Shown here one piece after another: positions 47,380 through 56,176 of a stretch of 64,000 nt of DNA. The notes beneath the pieces are model-generated. The model was not told the origin of the DNA and did not search any database. It worked only from the letters and a program-made list of their open reading frames with translations. This stretch comes from Chloroflexota bacterium (GTDB lineage Bacteria > Chloroflexota > Anaerolineae > UBA2200 > JACIWT01): positions 239,783 through 303,782 of the forward strand of contig JACIWT010000001.1 in NCBI GenBank assembly GCA_014360825.1. Reading direction: 5' to 3'. Both the position numbers and the translations under genes were made by a program. The stretch's first letter is position 1. Each line of letters starts with the position of its first letter.

Positions 47380-49056
47380 CTACGGACTAGATTCCCTCTT
47401 CGCAAACACACGGTAGTCAATATCTGGGAAAGGATTATCTAGATCAGCCACGGAGTCGAGGATTTTCCGATCCTCTTCTGTGATAGTACCTCGTTCAGCC
47501 ACAGAAGCCAAGTGGTTAAAGCGCGCCAGGTGTTGCTGAAAGCGCCCATTAGCGTACTCCTTCGCCTGGCCGGTGGTCACAAGGAAGGGCCAGTCACTGC
47601 TCTGGAGGAGGACAAGTTCCCGCGCCGCTTGGTTTAACACCTCTTTCATGACTTCAGATGCATCTGGGTAGCGGGCCACCAGTTCTTCCATCTTGCGCTC
47701 GGCATGGTGAATCAACGGCCACATCCATTCTGTGTCCGGATTTAGCCAAGTCCAGTGCCCTCCACCGTTGCCCCAGGAACTTTCCGGTAGTGTAATGACC
47801 TCCACCGGTTCATGCTCCTCCAGATAATCCCCCGCTGTGGTGAGCAAGACATCCTCATCCTTGTCCAGCCGGCGCAACACCTCTTTCAGCCAAGCCACCC
47901 CTTCGAACCACCAGTGGCCGAACAGTTCGGTGTCATAGGCCGAGACCACGATGCCAAAACCACCCGTCTCGGCATGATAAGCATTCACTTCGTCGCGGAC
48001 GAGGCTGACGAAATGGTCAGCATGCTCATGAACTTTGTGGAAAGCCTGATAGGGGTCATAGTACTCTTTCGCGCCCAAGTCCACCCCATCGCCAGTGATC
48101 TTCCAGTATCGCAGGCCAGAGTGGGCGTCCTTGCGATGGAATTCACGGTAAATATAATCGCCCGGGTAGCCGTGAGCAGCGGACCAGACCTGCAAGCCGG
48201 TGCGCTCATCTCGCCCGAAGACAGCCACCTTGGCTGAGTGTACGTAGTAAGGCCGCATGGTGGTACGGTCTGTGGCCTCGGGACGTTCGTCTTCGCGTAC
48301 CACAAGCACGCGCTTGGGAATGGCCCCGTAAGGCCCAATAGCATCGCCCACCACTTTGCCTACCATGCGTCCACCACGAATGACGTGGGTGTCAGTGAAA
48401 AAGTAGCCCAGATTTAGATCGGCTAAAAACTCCTCCAGGCCCGGTTTATAATGCTGGTTTTCCAGATAGGCGGGGCGGTAGCCGCACTCAGGCAACCAGA
48501 TACCGCGGGGGGCACGGCCAAAGTGCCGGTAATAGCTCTGGATGCCGATCTTCAGTTGGCCGTAGATGGTGGAGTCTCGGGACATAAGCGGTAGATAGCC
48601 ATGCGTGGCTGCGCAAGTGATGATGTCCAGGTTGCCTTCGTCCTGGAGGTCGCGGAACGCGCCTACTAGATCCCGGTGATAGCGTTGACGGAAGGATTGG
48701 AGGATCTCGTTATACCAGTCGCGGTAGAATTGGGCTAGATAAAGCAGGTGAGCATCCCCGGCCTCTTGATGCCGCCAGATATCATTGTGTACTAGCGAGA
48801 GTCGCTCTTCCAAGTAGAGTTCGAAGTGTTTTAGTACGTCGGGATCGGAGATTTGCTCGAGCAAGATGGGGGTCAAGCCGAGAGTGCAATGGGGGTTGTG
48901 ACCTTCCTGCTTGAGGTCGTACAAAGCGTTCAGCAAAGGGATGTAAGTCTCTGCCATAGCCTCATGGATCATCTCCTCGCCATGAGGCCATCGGCCAGCC
49001 TTACGTACATAGGGCAAGTGGGTGTGCAACACAAAAGTAAAGGCACCCTTTCTCAC
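47380..49056 (-). CDS. GH57 family glucanotransferase/branching enzyme (DUF1957 type)
   Basis: A 558-residue glycoside hydrolase 57. FVLHTHLPYVRKAG is the first conserved region with metal/sugar-contact His residues, GIWLPECGY carries the nucleophile Glu190, and SAYDTELFGHWWFEG carries the acid/base Asp375. The C-terminal helical region with PESSWGNGGGHWTW matches the DUF1957 branching-enzyme group, which forms alpha-1,6 branches in glycogen-like glucans. It is not followed by other glycogen genes here. Its promoter lies about 70 bases upstream. Confidence 0.9.
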   Translation of the reverse strand: MRKGAFTFVLHTHLPYVRKAGRWPHGEEMIHEAMAETYIPLLNALYDLKQEGHNPHCTLGLTPILLEQISDPDVLKHFELYLEERLSLVHNDIWRHQEAGDAHLLYLAQFYRDWYNEILQSFRQRYHRDLVGAFRDLQDEGNLDIITCAATHGYLPLMSRDSTIYGQLKIGIQSYYRHFGRAPRGIWLPECGYRPAYLENQHYKPGLEEFLADLNLGYFFTDTHVIRGGRMVGKVVGDAIGPYGAIPKRVLVVREDERPEATDRTTMRPYYVHSAKVAVFGRDERTGLQVWSAAHGYPGDYIYREFHRKDAHSGLRYWKITGDGVDLGAKEYYDPYQAFHKVHEHADHFVSLVRDEVNAYHAETGGFGIVVSAYDTELFGHWWFEGVAWLKEVLRRLDKDEDVLLTTAGDYLEEHEPVEVITLPESSWGNGGGHWTWLNPDTEWMWPLIHHAERKMEELVARYPDASEVMKEVLNQAARELVLLQSSDWPFLVTTGQAKEYANGRFQQHLARFNHLASVAERGTITEEDRKILDSVADLDNPFPDIDYRVFAKRESSP

Positions 49057-49125
49057 TGCACCTCCTTGCTGATCTCGGCGTTGAGCATCAAATTCTAATT
49101 GGTGAACATCCCGATTGTGGGCGAA

Positions 49126-49154
49126 ATTATAGCACTATTTTTCAGATATTGCAA
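49126..49154 (-). promoter_or_regulatory. sigma70-like promoter for the GH57 gene
   Basis: On the minus strand TTGCAA (49149-49154), a 17-base spacer and TATAAT (49126-49131), with TGC just before the -10 (extended). The remainder of the 49057-49333 gap shows nothing recognisable. Confidence 0.65.
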
Positions 49155-49333
49155 AGTGGCGCGCTTGGGCAGTCTTCTCCCCTACTGGCTCTAACGAGGG
49201 ACGGGTGAGGATTCGAATATGGCGGGAACACACCTAACTTGACGACCGATATGTAATGCGTAAAATCTAAATCAGAACTATCCAATCTTGCTTCCCGCAA
49301 GGATATCAACCCGCAGTGAGCTGGTAAGACCGG

Positions 49334-51181
49334 ATGCCTAGTCAAAGTGTTTTGGAGCAACTGAAATCACTACCCAGCAAGCCCGGCGTCTATCTTATGA
49401 GAGACGCGGCAGGTGAAATCATCTACGTGGGCAAGGCACTGAACCTACGTAACCGGGTGCGTTCATACTTCCACGCCCAGGGTGCTTCTATCACATCGCC
49501 GAAGCTGCACCAACTTGCCTCACAGATTGCACAAATCGACTTCATCGTCACGAGTTCTGAGGTAGAAGCACTTATTCTGGAATGCAACTTGATCAAGAAA
49601 CATCGCCCCAGGTTTAATGTACGACTGAAGGATGACAAACGCTACCCGTATATTAAAATCACGCTGCAGGAAGACTACCCACGCCTGATTATCACAAGGC
49701 GGATGTTGGATGATGGATCGCGCTACTTTGGACCCTACACCTCCGTGAAGGCTGTCCATCAGACGTTAGATGTGTTGCGACGGATATTCCCCTACCTTAC
49801 TTGTAAGCGCGAGATCACGGGCCGTGATAAGCGCGCTTGCCTATACTACCACATCGGGCGATGTGCCGGCCCTTGCATCGGGGCCATTTCCAAAGAGGAT
49901 TATCAAGCACTGGTAGAACAAATCTGCCTTTTCCTGGAAGGCAAACAGGAGCGCATCGTGGCCGAACTGCGAGACCGAATGAGGAAAGCAGCCGATGATT
50001 TGCAATACGAGGCCGCGGCACGGCTCCGAGACCAGATCCAGGCCATCGAGAAGGTGATGGAGCGGCAGAAGGTGGTGAGCAGCACGGGTGAGGATCAGGA
50101 TGTAATCGCTTTAGCCCGCGATGACCGGGAGGCCTGCGTACAGGTCCTCATCATACGACAGGGAAAACTCATTGGCAGCGAATACTTTATTATGACCGGC
50201 ACCCAGGATGAGGAGACACAGGAGATCATCACCGCTTTCGTCAAGCAATTCTACGATGAGGCAGCCTATGTGCCGAAGGAAATCCTGCTCCAGAGCGAAG
50301 TGGACGGGGCGCCCATCATCCGTTCGTGGCTACAGTCCAAGCGCGGGAACCAAGTGATCCTGCGCGTGCCCAAGAGGGGTGCAGACAAAGAACTGGTACA
50401 GATGGCAGCCGAAAATGCTGCAGAGACGCTCGCTCACCTGAAAGCACAATGGGAAGCCGATCAGAACCGTCACGTCGCAGCGCTGAATGATTTGCAGGAG
50501 CATCTCAGGTTACCTATACCACCAGCGCGAATCGAGTGCTATGATATCTCGAATATTCAGGGCGCTCTCGCAACAGGAAGCATGGTGGTCTTTGTCAAAG
50601 GCGTAGCGCGAAAAAGCGATTACCGTCGTTTCCGTATCAAAACGGTACCAGGAGCGAACGACTACGCTATGCTCCAGGAGGTGCTGCGACGGCGATTCAG
50701 ACGGGCACTGCAAATGCGGGAGGAGATCGGTCCGGCGAAAGATGCGGCCTGGGCCGCATTGCCGGATTTGATCATCGTGGATGGGGGGCTCGGACAAGCC
50801 AATGCCGCGCATGATGTTATGACAGAGTTAGGACTGGATCAAGTCCCCGTAGTAGGCCTGGCCAAGCAGAACGAGGAACTATTCCTGCCCGCCCAATCAA
50901 AGCCGATCCTATTGCCGCGGGGATCGGATGCGCTGCATCTGGTGCAACGTATCCGTGATGAGGCACACCGTTTTGCCATTGGGTACCACCGCCAGTTACG
51001 TCGCAAGAGCGCTGTGGCGTCGGCATTGGAGGAGATTCCGTGCATTGGTCCAAAGCGACGGCGGGCTTTGCTTAAGCGATTCGGCTCGCTGGAAGCCATT
51101 CGTGAGGCTTCGGTGGAAGAACTAGCGTCAGTGGAGGGGATGAGCCGGGAGGCGGCGGAGAGGGTGAAAGAGTTGCTATAA
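49334..51181 (+). CDS. uvrC: excinuclease ABC subunit C
   Basis: A 615-residue UvrC. The GIY-YIG nuclease lies at the N-terminus (PGVYLMRDAAGEIIYVGKA, then NLRNRVRSYF). A UVR motif that contacts UvrB lies at about 205-240 (DLQYEAAARLRDQIQAIEK). The RNase-H-like endonuclease domain has RIECYDISNIQGALATGSM and LIIVDGGLGQANAA, and tandem helix-hairpin-helix motifs end the protein (IPCIGPKRRRALLKRFGSL). It makes both incisions in nucleotide excision repair. The length is standard. Confidence 0.96.
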   Translation: MPSQSVLEQLKSLPSKPGVYLMRDAAGEIIYVGKALNLRNRVRSYFHAQGASITSPKLHQLASQIAQIDFIVTSSEVEALILECNLIKKHRPRFNVRLKDDKRYPYIKITLQEDYPRLIITRRMLDDGSRYFGPYTSVKAVHQTLDVLRRIFPYLTCKREITGRDKRACLYYHIGRCAGPCIGAISKEDYQALVEQICLFLEGKQERIVAELRDRMRKAADDLQYEAAARLRDQIQAIEKVMERQKVVSSTGEDQDVIALARDDREACVQVLIIRQGKLIGSEYFIMTGTQDEETQEIITAFVKQFYDEAAYVPKEILLQSEVDGAPIIRSWLQSKRGNQVILRVPKRGADKELVQMAAENAAETLAHLKAQWEADQNRHVAALNDLQEHLRLPIPPARIECYDISNIQGALATGSMVVFVKGVARKSDYRRFRIKTVPGANDYAMLQEVLRRRFRRALQMREEIGPAKDAAWAALPDLIIVDGGLGQANAAHDVMTELGLDQVPVVGLAKQNEELFLPAQSKPILLPRGSDALHLVQRIRDEAHRFAIGYHRQLRRKSAVASALEEIPCIGPKRRRALLKRFGSLEAIREASVEELASVEGMSREAAERVKELL

Positions 51182-51243
51182 GAGGCGGCCAGGAACTGTC
51201 CGGGATCATACTGATGCTTTGATTCGACACTCCACGCGGGGCA

Positions 51244-51272
51244 TTGACTTTGCGCCCACATCGTGATATACT
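51244..51272 (+). promoter_or_regulatory. sigma70 promoter for the 51.3-57.1 kb operon
   Basis: TTGACT (51244-51249), a 17-base spacer and TATACT (51267-51272), five of six matches in each box. Transcription would start near 51279 and precede a tightly packed six-gene run. Confidence 0.7.
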
Positions 51273-51326
51273 TGAAAATAACAGAATGGCTCTTCAAAGG
51301 CCGGGTTATCCAAGGAAATCAACCTA

Positions 51327-51572
51327 ATGACCCCACAGGCATATGTTCTCATCAAAACCCAGGTAGATAGGACCCCAGAGGTTTTCAAGGCATTGCAGAG
51401 CATAGAGGCTCTGCGAAGGGCGGACATCATCATGGGACCTTATGATATCATTGCCCTTATGGAAGCCGAGGACGCGAGCAAAATAGGTGACTTTATCCTC
51501 GAGATCAGAGATATCAGTGGGGTTCTAGACACTCTGTCGTGTCTGATTGTGCGAACAACCACATCGCCATAG
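51327..51572 (+). CDS. stand-alone Lrp/AsnC ligand-binding (RAM) domain protein
   Basis: An 81-residue protein consisting only of the RAM domain of Lrp/AsnC regulators (QAYVLIKTQVDRTPEVFKAL, then IIMGPYDIIALMEA and a C-terminal beta strand). There is no DNA-binding helix-turn-helix. Such small proteins form ring oligomers and bind amino acids or similar effectors. Its end overlaps the start of the next gene by about 34 bases if that gene starts at GTG 51539. It may act as the sensor of the operon. Confidence 0.8.
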   Translation: MTPQAYVLIKTQVDRTPEVFKALQSIEALRRADIIMGPYDIIALMEAEDASKIGDFILEIRDISGVLDTLSCLIVRTTTSP

Positions 51573-52681
51573 ACTTATCTGGGATTTGGCGGCATTTCAA
51601 CGGGGGAGCCGTGCCACCGTACGTGGTTGGAATTCATGGTACCTCATTCCGTAGTTCAGCAATCCTCGCCGATGAACGCGGGCAGGTATTAGACATCTGC
51701 CAGGGCGAGTCTATCAATATCCATGAAGTGCTCGTTGAGCGGGTGTTAATATCTTTGCGACAATTGTTCCAACATATAGGATTGCCTTCTGGTCGCTCTT
51801 CAGATCCCTGTATGATGGTTTGTATCTGTAGCGGGGGTGTGACATCAGATTTTGACTCAGAGCGGCTCCACGAGGTGCTCGCCCACCTGGGATGGGGCCA
51901 TGTGCCAGCAATCATTACAAACGATGCCTATGCAGCCCTTGTTGGAGGGACGTTGCAAGGTTCGGGTATTGCAATGACCGTTGGTAGCAGTGCTACTGTT
52001 TACGGGCGCACTACAGCAGGTCAGGAGCATAAAATTGGCGGATGGGGTTCCATGGTTAGTGACCCCGGGAGCGGATATGAAATCGGGCGACAGGCTCTAC
52101 GCGCTGCTTACAGGAGCTTTGATGGGAGCGACTTCCGGTGTCCGGTCTTAGAACGACATCTCATTGAATGGCTTGGCGAATGGACGGGCCTGAGGTTCCA
52201 AGATATGAGCACGGTGATTGATTGGCTGGATCGCGTTCGAGAGCGTGGTGAAATTGCCCGCGTGTCGGAAATCGTGCCTGCAGTGGACCGGGCAGCCAAT
52301 GATCGCAACTCACCAGATCCAGTAGCCCAAGCCATCCTGAGCAATGCGGCCAACGAACTGTTCGCTTCCTACAAGGCCGTGCGTGAGCAGTTGGATTTCG
52401 GCGACGAGCCATATCCCGTCGTCATTCAGGGCGGCATTTTAGAGCACGTACACAGTCTCCGTCGAGAACTAGTATCAAAGATTCGCAGATATGACCCAAT
52501 GGCGCAAGTGAACTTCCCCAAGTACCGCCCGGTCGTTGGTGCCCTCCTGTTCGCAGTGGCAAGACAACTTAAATTACCGGGGGCTGACCAAATGAGAATG
52601 GTTGAAGAATCCATTCTCAGCCTTTCAGAGAGGGTTCGCGCTTGGGCTTTGGGCCCACCGCTAGCCATAGAGGAGGCTTAG
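51539..52681 (+). CDS. BadF/BadG-type ATPase-fold protein with eroded nucleotide motifs
   Basis: A 380-residue ASKHA-fold protein like N-acetylglucosamine kinases and BadF. The body is recognisable: NDAYAALVGGTLQGSG, GGWGSMVSDPGSGYEIGRQ and a C-terminal PVVIQGGI. The phosphate-1 loop, normally GxDGGGTKT, reads GIHGTSFRSS, with His33 in place of the key Asp. The second loop GTGS reads GSSA, and DEGS reads DPGS. It may bind a sugar or nucleotide without kinase activity. GTG 51611 is another possible start, just ahead of the fold and behind GGGGGAG. It is followed four bases later by the PIN-like gene. Confidence 0.72.
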   Translation: MSDCANNHIAIDLSGIWRHFNGGAVPPYVVGIHGTSFRSSAILADERGQVLDICQGESINIHEVLVERVLISLRQLFQHIGLPSGRSSDPCMMVCICSGGVTSDFDSERLHEVLAHLGWGHVPAIITNDAYAALVGGTLQGSGIAMTVGSSATVYGRTTAGQEHKIGGWGSMVSDPGSGYEIGRQALRAAYRSFDGSDFRCPVLERHLIEWLGEWTGLRFQDMSTVIDWLDRVRERGEIARVSEIVPAVDRAANDRNSPDPVAQAILSNAANELFASYKAVREQLDFGDEPYPVVIQGGILEHVHSLRRELVSKIRRYDPMAQVNFPKYRPVVGALLFAVARQLKLPGADQMRMVEESILSLSERVRAWALGPPLAIEEA

Positions 52682-52685
52682 TCGA

Positions 52686-54617
52686 ATGGAAAAATACCCC
52701 ACTATCTCAAGAGGCGGTGCAGTAGACATATGGTCGGACGAAGAACTCATCTCGTTACATCGGGTGATGCAACGTCACCTGCGGTCACTGGAACTCGTCC
52801 GCGAAGACTACATCCGCGAGAAGGAGGGCAGCCAGATCATCTATCTCCTCGACTTCGAGGAGATTTATGCTTATCTGCGACCCTATGCGAAAGAGGCGAA
52901 GCACTCAGTCGTGGCTTCCTACGTCCTTAGGCACTGTAAGCGCCCGTTTGTCCTGCCCATGGGCACGCTTATAGAGCTCGATCGGCATCTCGACAGGCTT
53001 AGTGGACAACTATGGGGCCTCGATACCATATCGCGGCTTTCTCTCATTGAGGGGGATGTGGACTCTGCCATCGAGAGACTATCTCACTTGGTCGAGTCTG
53101 AGAGCATAGACTCGCCTGTGACCCCTCATTTGATGACCGACATTAAGATCATTGCCAATAGCCTAGCAAGAGAGCTTATTGGCCACCAGTCTGAACTAGA
53201 ACGATTACGGAATCTCCTATGGCAAGATAATATTGTGGGATCAAGCCAATTCATTGATCCCTCGCGAATCACTCTCGAAGATCAGAGGATAACCAAAGAG
53301 GCATGGGCTCACACACTCCAGGTGCTAAACTCGCAGCGTCCTGAGCGCTCTCACAGCAACTTCGCTGATGCCACGAATGTAGCCACAGCGATTTTGCTAA
53401 GACGTTACACGGTTCAGTACCCCAAAGGCACAGAGAATCCTTACTGCGCCTATCTGATTACAGATACGCCTTCCCTTTTGAATCCCGCCATATGGGCAAG
53501 GAATCCGCTCGATGAGAAGTATGGTCTGACCACCGATGTGTTTCGGACGCCACTGGAGATACTGTATAGCACGGTCGTCGAGATGCATTTTCCAGAGCCC
53601 GATGGCCGGCGGGATTTCGCGGAGTTAGCCGAAAGCATTTGTCGCGACATACGCGACAGACTGCCATTGTGCCCAGCATCGCGGATTGTAGGGCCCCTTA
53701 AACGTACTGAGTACGGAGAATATTTGGAACGATTGGAAAGCCTCAAAGCATATGCTCTTTCGCAGTCATTGGACGATTTCCAAAAGTATGTGAGTGACGC
53801 GTTGTTATCTCCCCTACGCGACTTTGAGGATAAATGGGAGCGCAGTGAACAATTTGATTTGAATAAGGCAATCGGCTATGACCCGGATAGTTCGGCTGCA
53901 GAAATCGGGAGAGCATTGCTTACCTCAACGAACCGTGTCCGCACGATGATCGCTGATATTCGCAAGCTCCTCGAACAGAAACTGTTCGAGGAGGGACGGG
54001 GGCTCAGCGAACCTGCGATTACTTCTGAAGAGCGCCAGAAGACCTACTCTTTGTCCTTCTTCTCCTTAGACGAGTCAGAGTCGAAGGAGGACGATTTGGA
54101 TTGCACTCAATATCGACTTTATCGCAGACTGGATGACCGAAAAGATTTGGTCCTAGCCATTGACGCATATCCCGGTTACTATTCTTGCTTTTGGAAGACC
54201 ACTAGGACATTGGACGACATCTGTGCCTATCTAAACGATATTCTAGAAGGCATGAGCCTACGACCCAAAAGGAAGGCAAGAAAACGAGAAGATGTGTTCC
54301 AACACGGTATTCTCGCTTTTACCTGCGAGAAGCGACGCGAGTTGGGGCTGGAAACCCCGTTGGACGCTCGGGAACTGGCACGGGAATTGGACAAAGAGGG
54401 GATTACTTATGTCCGCTTTAACACGCCGGTGGCAGATTTTTGTGTGGATGTTCTGCCACAAGATGTTGGTGGTGATACATTCGTGGGAGTGATGAGCCAT
54501 TTGAATCAAGAAGATATCATCTTCAAACTGTTTTACGCCACGTCTCGCACCCACGTGTGGCCAGGGACCCTTCGCCAGGTACTCCGTGAACGCTTGGACA
54601 TCTATCCAATCCACTAA
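52686..54617 (+). CDS. large PIN-like domain protein of unknown family
   Basis: A 643-residue protein I cannot place in a named family. Its first half has a PIN-nuclease-like acidic set: Asp56 in IIYLLDFEEIYAYL, Glu97 in LPMGTLIELDRHL, Asp228 in FADATNVATAILLRR and Asp260 in LITDTPSLL, each at the end of a strand or in the usual helix. The gap between Glu97 and Asp228 is longer than usual and holds a charged helical insert. The second half (about 300-643) has no known motif and no membrane segment. PIN proteins are usually Mg-dependent RNases. GAGGAGG precedes ATG; the stop overlaps the next possible ATG. Confidence 0.62.
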   Translation: MEKYPTISRGGAVDIWSDEELISLHRVMQRHLRSLELVREDYIREKEGSQIIYLLDFEEIYAYLRPYAKEAKHSVVASYVLRHCKRPFVLPMGTLIELDRHLDRLSGQLWGLDTISRLSLIEGDVDSAIERLSHLVESESIDSPVTPHLMTDIKIIANSLARELIGHQSELERLRNLLWQDNIVGSSQFIDPSRITLEDQRITKEAWAHTLQVLNSQRPERSHSNFADATNVATAILLRRYTVQYPKGTENPYCAYLITDTPSLLNPAIWARNPLDEKYGLTTDVFRTPLEILYSTVVEMHFPEPDGRRDFAELAESICRDIRDRLPLCPASRIVGPLKRTEYGEYLERLESLKAYALSQSLDDFQKYVSDALLSPLRDFEDKWERSEQFDLNKAIGYDPDSSAAEIGRALLTSTNRVRTMIADIRKLLEQKLFEEGRGLSEPAITSEERQKTYSLSFFSLDESESKEDDLDCTQYRLYRRLDDRKDLVLAIDAYPGYYSCFWKTTRTLDDICAYLNDILEGMSLRPKRKARKREDVFQHGILAFTCEKRRELGLETPLDARELARELDKEGITYVRFNTPVADFCVDVLPQDVGGDTFVGVMSHLNQEDIIFKLFYATSRTHVWPGTLRQVLRERLDIYPIH

Positions 54618-54634
54618 TGGAGGGAGTGCACCTC

Positions 54635-55159
54635 ATGAGCGAGAGCAAATCCATCAGGTCGCCGGAAGCAGCACTGGCAGAGAAATTCAAGATGGCCGTC
54701 AAGATGACCAAAATGCCTATACGCAAATACCCATGCATGGACTACTGCTGCTCCGCTCAGAGGCACGCAGAGTTCATATTATGGGTTGGAGGGGAATCTA
54801 TCGAGGACGATCCGGATTGTAGCATCGAAGAACTCGCGTGCAAGTGGCTGCATTTAGGCGCACTGAACGCACGTATGCAACCCCTGCGCTGCGGGTTTGA
54901 AATGAGCACCGAGAACGATTGCCTTCACTTCGAGCACATAGGCGGTGGATTTCGATGGCACGGCCAAATATCAGTTCCTGCCGGGTACCCCAAATACCAC
55001 GAGCGAGGGGTAGGTTCCTCAAGAACCCAGATTTACAAACGGCGAGACGTGCCCCACGATCAAGAGATCCTCTATTGTAGTATCTCCAGCAGAGCGGAGG
55101 GCGATAGTTCGGAGGAACTCCAGATGCGGATCACAGTCTTGTTGGAGCCAAGAAGATAG
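54635..55159 (+). CDS. Cys-rich orphan protein
   Basis: A 174-residue protein with no family I recognise. Cysteines are frequent (KYPCMDYCCSAQRH, DDPDCS, LACKW, LRCGF, NDCLHF, LYCSIS), suggesting a metal site or a disulfide-rich fold. There is no signal peptide and the charged N-terminus is probably cytoplasmic. A strong GGAGGGAG (54619-54626) sits eight bases before ATG 54635; the ATG at 54617 overlaps the previous stop and lies ahead of that site. It lies between the PIN-like and SPFH genes. Confidence 0.65.
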   Translation: MSESKSIRSPEAALAEKFKMAVKMTKMPIRKYPCMDYCCSAQRHAEFILWVGGESIEDDPDCSIEELACKWLHLGALNARMQPLRCGFEMSTENDCLHFEHIGGGFRWHGQISVPAGYPKYHERGVGSSRTQIYKRRDVPHDQEILYCSISSRAEGDSSEELQMRITVLLEPRR

Positions 55160-55190
55160 ATATGGAACTCGCCCTTGAAGGAGCGGCAAT

Positions 55191-56147
55191 ATGAGCACTT
55201 CGGAGAAATCAGCAGATACCACCCCCGGCAAGAGCCCGTTATTGTGGTTCCTGCTTGGCGGCGCCGGGGTGTTTCTGACCAGCCTCTTCATCTCCGTGTT
55301 AGCCGGGTGGCCTCTGCGTGAGACATTTCTGACAGTTGCGATCATAGCCCTGGCCTGCTTTCTCATAGGCAGTTTCTTCCGCCAGTACCTCATCATAACC
55401 GTACCGGAGCATCAGAAAATTGTCGTTTTCCGTTTAGGTAAGGTTGTGGGAGTTAAAGGTCCAGGGCCGGTCGTAGTTCGACGACCCATTGAAACCTTCC
55501 AACGAGTTGACGTGGAAAGGGTCTTTAGAGAATGGGGCCAAAAACCCTGTTCAGCCCTTGATGGAGTTCGATTGGAGATAGAATATGCCGTGTTCTGGCA
55601 GGTGACCAAGGATGGAGTGGTCGCCAGTGTGACAAAAACGAAAGATCCTGGTGCAGCAGTGAAAAACCTGGCGGAGGGAGAGATCGCAATTGCCATCTCG
55701 AAGCGAGAGAGTCCGGATGTGCGCGAAGCGCTCGGTAAGATTAGCATCGAAGTGGAGCAGCAACTAAGTAAATATCTTGCAGATATAGGCTTGAGGGTCG
55801 TGGCAATTCAGATCATGAATGTCACAGCGGCGGATCCGGAAGTGCAAGATGCCATCAACCGACTGGCAGCAGCCAAAATGGACGCGGAGGCTTTGAGTGA
55901 ACGAGACAAAGTAGCACAAAAAGTAGGCCGAGCGGCCCTTCGAGTTCTCTATCTCGACGCTCTCAGGTCTTTAGGTCAAAAAGATTCCACTATCTTTATG
56001 CCCTTGGAGTTGATAGAGCCTTCCTTGTTGTGGCGCAGCCTGGGCGAAGAGGCACCGGATCGTACATCGGACGTTAGCGCGTCTGAAGATTCACCAAACA
56101 CCATGTCCGGAAACAACTCCCAACAACGCCCAGAAACCGAGAAATAG
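55191..56147 (+). CDS. SPFH/band-7 (stomatin/prohibitin-like) membrane protein
   Basis: A 318-residue protein with two N-terminal membrane helices (about 18-38 and 45-66) and an SPFH domain (about 68-240): IITVPEHQKIVVFRLGKVVGV, GPGPVVVRRPIETFQRVDV and EIEYAVFWQVTKD. An alpha-helical tail (INRLAAAKMDAEALSERDKV) and a disordered Ser/Glu-rich end follow. Stomatin-type proteins form membrane scaffolds that hold proteases, channels or nucleases. The usual NfeD partner is absent. GGAGCGG precedes ATG; the gene lies 31 bases after the Cys-rich orphan. Confidence 0.85.
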   Translation: MSTSEKSADTTPGKSPLLWFLLGGAGVFLTSLFISVLAGWPLRETFLTVAIIALACFLIGSFFRQYLIITVPEHQKIVVFRLGKVVGVKGPGPVVVRRPIETFQRVDVERVFREWGQKPCSALDGVRLEIEYAVFWQVTKDGVVASVTKTKDPGAAVKNLAEGEIAIAISKRESPDVREALGKISIEVEQQLSKYLADIGLRVVAIQIMNVTAADPEVQDAINRLAAAKMDAEALSERDKVAQKVGRAALRVLYLDALRSLGQKDSTIFMPLELIEPSLLWRSLGEEAPDRTSDVSASEDSPNTMSGNNSQQRPETEK

Positions 56148-56176
56148 GTCCCGATATTCCAAGAAAGCATTTCAGT

